Source of the DNA: Flaccisagitta enflata
Taxonomy: Eukaryota > Chaetognatha > Sagittoidea > Aphragmophora
DNA length: 64,000 nucleotides
NCBI GenBank assembly: GCA_965153355.1
Contig: OZ231127.1
Span: 70,928,001 to 70,992,000, forward strand
Reading direction: 5' to 3'
Positions within the stretch are counted from its first letter, which is position 1; the number at the start of each line of letters is the position of its first letter. Below, piece by piece: positions 60,401 through 64,000 of the stretch. The notes under the pieces are model-generated. The model was not told the origin of the DNA. It saw nothing but the letters and a program-made list of their open reading frames with translations, and ran no database searches. The position numbers and the translations under genes are program-made.

Positions 60401-63206
60401 GTATCTTCATCCTTTTCTTTGTTCAGTCTTTTTATCTTCCATCCTTCGCTAATCCTTTCCCAGTCGGTCCTTCCTTCGTCAGTTGACATCGGAATCGCGT
60501 TGGCCGAAGGTGTTGGCGAGAGGAGTCGTGTTGGCTGAAGGCGTTGGTGAGAGGAGTCTTGTTGGCCTGAGGCGGGGATCGAAGATCGGTGTTGTTACAG
60601 TTGGTTGTAAAGAAAAGTGATATCCAATGTCATCTGATATCATGTGAATTATAAAATGTAATTTATGCTTCTCTAATGTTCGTTTGTGTAGGTTGGTGAC
60701 GTGTCCGCGTATTACTTGGACTACATTAAAGTCAACGAACTAGAAAAGTATTTTCACAGTTACACAAAAGTCACTTCGGTCAAGAAAGTCAACCCATGCC
60801 CCGAATTAGTCGACTCTGAAACTGGTAAATGATTTTCCTGTTGTGCGTCGCGTCATGGTCCATGGTGTAAAATAGGGCCTAGTAGGCCAACGATGAAAGG
60901 CATAATTGGCGTTGCTCCTCGGATGAAGATGCCTCGGATTACCAACTTTTTTTTGCGTGACCAATCAACTGATATACCGTCCATCAGACACAGACATAAC
61001 CCTCTGAGATATTGCTTTTGAGGCAACAGAGGTTAAACAGAGGTTAAAAATAGTTTTGAAAGGAATTAGCAACATTTGTTCCCTTTCAGGTGAGGAGGAG
61101 ATTTGTCCCAAATGCTCGACTTATCACTCGATGAAGACACATTGGGAGATCAGGTCGACGAGCGTGAATTATCACAGCGGTGGAATCTGCGTGGAAGAGG
61201 AAAGTGTCACCAAGGCCAAATACGTCGTCTTAGCAACCGGATCCCACGATGATCCCAGAAAGTTGATGGTATGAATTTGATTCTTATCGCGCGTTTATTG
61301 ATCGATTTGTACGATTATGTGAAAATGTCATTTGATTGAATGCTACAACCAATCTGCTACGTCTACGATACCTGTAGGTTGATGGCGAGGATGAGTTTTC
61401 TTACGTCATGCACTCATTTCACGAGTTGGAGGACGCCATCTCGGATGGTACCATCTTTCCTTACACCAAAGCGAAACGAAAGAAAAACCGCGCTCGTCCA
61501 CCTTCACTTTCTCTAACATCCACATCATCAGCAACAACATCACCATCATCAGCGACAACATCCACATCATCGGCAACAACATCACCATCGACCAGAGAGA
61601 CGTCAGTTTCCGTCCCTCCACGGCGAAGACGATTTTCGCTGATAGAGGCGCTGGAATCATTTCGACTCGACGCCCAGGATGAGGAGGAGGAGGAGGAAAA
61701 ACAAAAGTCCAACGGTCTCATTAAAGACGAACAAAAGAACAATCCTTCCTCAAGAAAAGATTCCGAGGAGCGCAGTTTAGTCGAGGAGGATAATGAGAAG
61801 AAAGCGGTGTCTCATTCTTGCCCGGCGTCGCTGCCCTTAATGGTCGTAGGGGCCGGACTCACTGCCGCAGATGCAATCACCATTGCAAGGTTGGTCGGAG
61901 TCCTTGTCTTAGGCTCTGTTTATGTAACTTAGTTATATAACGTCCTCTAACGTCTTCTCTCTGGTAGTTATTGCGCCATATCCCTCGTTTCTTCACACCG
62001 TTATCAATTTACATCCTCAGATCCAAGCGTATTCCGGTGGTGCACGTGTTCCGTTGCAAATGTAACAATTCTTCGCTGGTGTTCCACAATTTGCCCCCGG
62101 CGTTGTTCCCCGAATATCATCAAGTGTTTTCCATGATGAATGGTCGCCCAGATCCCGAGAGCGGCGGCTGTCTTCAATGCTACGCCGCGTTTCAGGGTTA
62201 GGAGTTTGGATACAGTTAAACCCCGCTCCAAAGGATTTCAGGGGACAATTTTATTTTTTTATAAACAGAATTTTGTTATTCGGGGAATTATGTTATTGCC
62301 AACAAAGAAAACAAAAGAAATTGATTTGAAAGGATTATGAATTTACATCTGTTATAGGGGGAATTCCGTTGGTGGCGGGTCCATTAGAGCGGGGTTCAAC
62401 TGTACGTTATTTGCTTTTGATTTTTGATTATTCCTTGTAAGCAGTCAAAGAATGACTCTTATATTCAATTGAACCAGGCTACGAAGTGTCGCGATTTCTA
62501 CCCGGTGGTGAAGTCATTATTTGCGATCGCGAAACCAAAGTGGAGAAGAAGGTTCAATGCGGTGGAGTCCTCGTTTGCGCGGGCGCAAGACCCATACTCG
62601 ATTTTCTTGACAATGTTAGAATCTTGATTTTCAATCTTGAACGTTAAGCTCCATTTTATTCATTTAATCAAATACGGTTCTTGCAACCAGCTATCTGTAT
62701 CAGAAACGTCCACGAGTTATCTGTATCAGAAACGTCCACGAGTTCCACAATTCGTGCATTTACCCCTTGCCTTCATTGGACAGGAGGGTCGTCACTTGGG
62801 AGTGAGTGAACGAGACGTCGCCATCGATGCCACCTCCAATCCTGTCGAGATTGACGCGTATTCCTACGAAAGCACAAAGGAGAACAACCTTTTCGCCATG
62901 GGTGAGACATTCCCTTCCGATAATTTGTGTGACTTTGAAGTGTCCGTTTTCCTTGACTTTACATTCCGAGCATTTTCAGCTAATTTGGGGATTATCATCA
63001 TTTGTCACTTAACCTATTGACCGTGAAATCATAATCATAAAGCATCGATATCAAATACCTTGGAAACTACTGCAGGTCCTCTGGTGGGTGACAATTTCGT
63101 TCGCTTTTTGCGCGGAGGTGGTTTGGGAATAACCAACGCAATCTGGAACCGGAAACAGAAATCCCAAACGAGACGGATTTCCACCGTGGATGCCATAGAT
63201 GCGTAA
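51447..63206 (+). CDS. OSGIN: Oxidative stress-induced growth inhibitor (OSGIN1/2-like flavoprotein)
   Basis: Ten exons: 51447-51837, 52018-52227, 59733-59866, 60692-60824, 61090-61268, 61378-61889, 62021-62196, 62478-62614, 62784-62901, 63076-63206; 706 residues, longer than vertebrate OSGIN. The family resembles flavin monooxygenases; OSGIN1 is an NRF2/p53 target linked to mitochondria and growth arrest. Seen: FAD motif EVAIIGNGPSAICLSFFLAG, IHPNEILQ, DLSFLSEGLEGRSSNPVAVL, GGSWNTM, SWMELPG, YVVLATGSHDDP, second dinucleotide motif VVGAGLTAADA, IPVVHVFRCK, FPEYHQVFSMM, NPVEIDAYSYES and GPLVGDNFVRFLRGGGLGIT. Insertions: an Asn/Ser/Thr-rich N-terminus, a CPKC segment in exon 5, and a Ser/Thr plus acidic insert of ~120 residues in exon 6. 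Intron 2 is 7.5 kb of mobile DNA. Confidence 0.94.
52895..54185 (+). mobile_element. Arm-minisatellite element, copy F
   Basis: 5' hairpin TGCCCCATT (52918) / AATGGGGCA (52957), preceded by GGTCAGCGGTTCCCGA. Arms are 52961-53016 and 54115-54168 (GGGCAGCGGCCCC; TCGATGACC; CACACAGGGCAATTTT and complements). The core is a 21-bp array with GGTCTGAGAGGCCTGATTTG-type units. The array contains a duplicated higher-order block: the passage starting GGGAGGCATTATCTTGGG occurs at 53019 and 53449. In OSGIN intron 2. Confidence 0.88.
54241..54392. mobile_element. Diverged half copy of the 18892-19305 foldback
   Basis: Shares TATCTTGAGTTAGAGG-type sequence, TCTAGTGGCGCCACTTGTAT and the terminal GGTGCTACAG with one arm of the earlier element. 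The partner arm is absent. Confidence 0.6.
54419..59690. mobile_element. DIRS-like element with inverted termini, degraded
   Basis: Left terminal repeat 54419-54585 and right 59473-59690 are inverted copies (GCTCGTCGAAATCTCTCTAT, GGATACCCGGTGGTCTAGGC, CAAGGGCCCTGCCCGGCAAA). The left copy lacks about 13 bp present in the right. An internal segment at 55325-55412 matches the outer ends of both repeats joined head to head, which is the internal complementary region expected of DIRS retrotransposons. Because this lies ~0.75 kb from the left repeat and ~4 kb from the right, the coding strand would be minus. Both strands are broken by stops and I recognise no reverse transcriptase or tyrosine recombinase. 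Confidence 0.7.
55325..55412. repeat. Internal complementary region of the DIRS-like element
   Basis: Contains CACATGTCGATTGGGGTGGA, then ATACCTTAATTCCTTTAGGG and TTTCGCCATCCACCCCAATC. The first part is the complement of one terminus and the second of the other (compare 59617-59690 and 54430-54452). Confidence 0.75.
59939..60377. mobile_element. MITE family T, copy 2 (OSGIN intron 3)
   Basis: Ends TACACTTTTTTTTTTTTATA and TATAAAAAAAAAAAAGTGTA, with GAGACA-type inner pairing. Interior CAGCCTGG, TTCTTAAAATTTGGGCAAAT and CAGGCTCATGTC correspond to copy 1 in HCCS intron 1. Confidence 0.82.
62211..62404. mobile_element. pogo/Tigger-like MITE, 194 bp
   Basis: TACAGTTAAACCCCGCTC at 62211 and GAGCGGGGTTCAACTGTA ending 62404, with TA at both ends as the probable target duplication. 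The CAGTTRAACCCC terminus is typical of pogo-group Tc1/mariner elements. In OSGIN intron 7. Confidence 0.85.
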
Positions 63207-64000
63207 ATCTGTCTTCAGACGCCGTCCAGTTAGCACATTTTGGAGCTTCATTTGACGGTGGAAGGAATTATGAAAACAATGCTTCATTATAACGTTTGGG
63301 GACTGGACAATGAACAAAGCAAACTTATTCACTTGACTGCTTCAATGCTACAGGGCGTTGTGTACTTGGTGATAGTGATTTGGACAAAAGACTCTGTGAT
63401 CGTTTTAGTGATAAATTGAGTTGGATATGGTAATTCCATGCATGGTCTGGTTTGTTATTTTGTATCAGAAGATTGGCGATTATTATGAGAACGCGACCTA
63501 CTTAGGTGGCCCCTTTTGTTCCAATGTGATATGTTAGAAAATTTGATATCTGTGAAATACTTGAATGTCGATTTCACGTGCTAGGACTGCTAGCTGTTTT
63601 GGGGAGGGGACCAAGACGGTGTGTCCACTCATTAATGTCGAATGCGTAATTATGAACTTTTGAGGTGCAAATTGACATTTGCTTTGTTTTCTAAATATAC
63701 ATTTGCTTTGTTTTCTAAATAGACCCCAACTCATTTTTCTGTTGCACCATATAATGTATACGGATTAAGCACATCTGTACTCAGATCTGCGGCTAGGGAG
63801 TAGCAGACTCAGGGCATTTCATTATCAACTATCGCTTTTAAGCTTCAAAGCGAGAGGGTAGAACCATCTCAATCTCTTTGCTCCCTTTCATTCCTTTTTT
63901 TGCGGTTTTTCACTTGCATCGTGTACTAAGGAAAACTATCGCTTACGGTGGATGGTAGTGGTTGATAAAGTTCTGTAAAAAATTATGACATTCCGTTAAG
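63207..64000. other. Downstream of OSGIN
   Basis: Nearly 800 bp without a recognised gene. It contains a direct repeat of ACATTTGCTTTGTTTTCTAA (63674 and 63700). Confidence 0.5.

Noticed and set aside
60875-61037. Possible further hairpin module in OSGIN intron 4
   Set aside because: AGTAGGCCAAC and a TTGCTTTTGAGGCAA hairpin are suggestive, but the tetranucleotide core and TAAAAA end are missing.

Overview
The window is a stretch of an animal (invertebrate metazoan) nuclear genome. The genes are split by GT-AG introns, and their products are animal-type proteins: NEIL1, selenoprotein S, holocytochrome c synthase, OSGIN and CHCHD4/MIA40. The phylum cannot be fixed from sequence alone. I built exon models for 17 genes with 54 introns inside the window. 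In every complete model the exon lengths sum to a multiple of three and the exon joins restore conserved motifs.

Layout (all genes on the + strand): VLCAD (ACADVL, 5' end outside the window) 1-8413; ADP-ribosylglycohydrolase-like protein 9501-12848; typical 2-Cys peroxiredoxin 13345-17313; a small single-span membrane protein of unknown identity 18173-18594; thiopurine S-methyltransferase (TPMT) 20052-21232; Cu/Zn SOD 21578-22605; a second Cu/Zn SOD with a Cys/Pro-rich tail 23271-26699; PDSS1 27071-29812; CHCHD4 30384-30874; NEIL1 31878-33789; COX15 34117-36483; HCCS 36856-40190; SDHAF4 40636-41241; NIFK 44665-45709; selenoprotein S 46491-47802; GLRX5 49006-50613; OSGIN 51447-63206.

Most of these act in mitochondria (fatty-acid oxidation, CoQ side chain, intermembrane-space import, heme A, cytochrome c, complex II, Fe-S clusters) or in oxidant defence and repair. 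Seventeen neighbouring genes point the same way and most gaps are a few hundred bases once repeats are removed. A pyrimidine-rich splice acceptor lies upstream of the start codon of almost every gene. Together these suggest polycistronic transcription resolved by spliced-leader trans-splicing. That is an inference and needs transcript data.

Introns and spacers hold many non-autonomous mobile elements. Six copies (A-F) belong to an unusual family made of a 5' hairpin, long inverted arms and a 21-bp minisatellite core. A second family is short, with a structured 3' hairpin followed by TAAAAA and a tetranucleotide core. Stems in both families show compensatory base changes between copies. There are also several foldback palindromes and MITEs with visible target duplications, an 8-bp-TSD element of 3.1 kb, a degraded DIRS-like element with an internal complementary region, a LINE 3' end, and long minisatellites, including a telomere-like 18-bp array in an HCCS intron.
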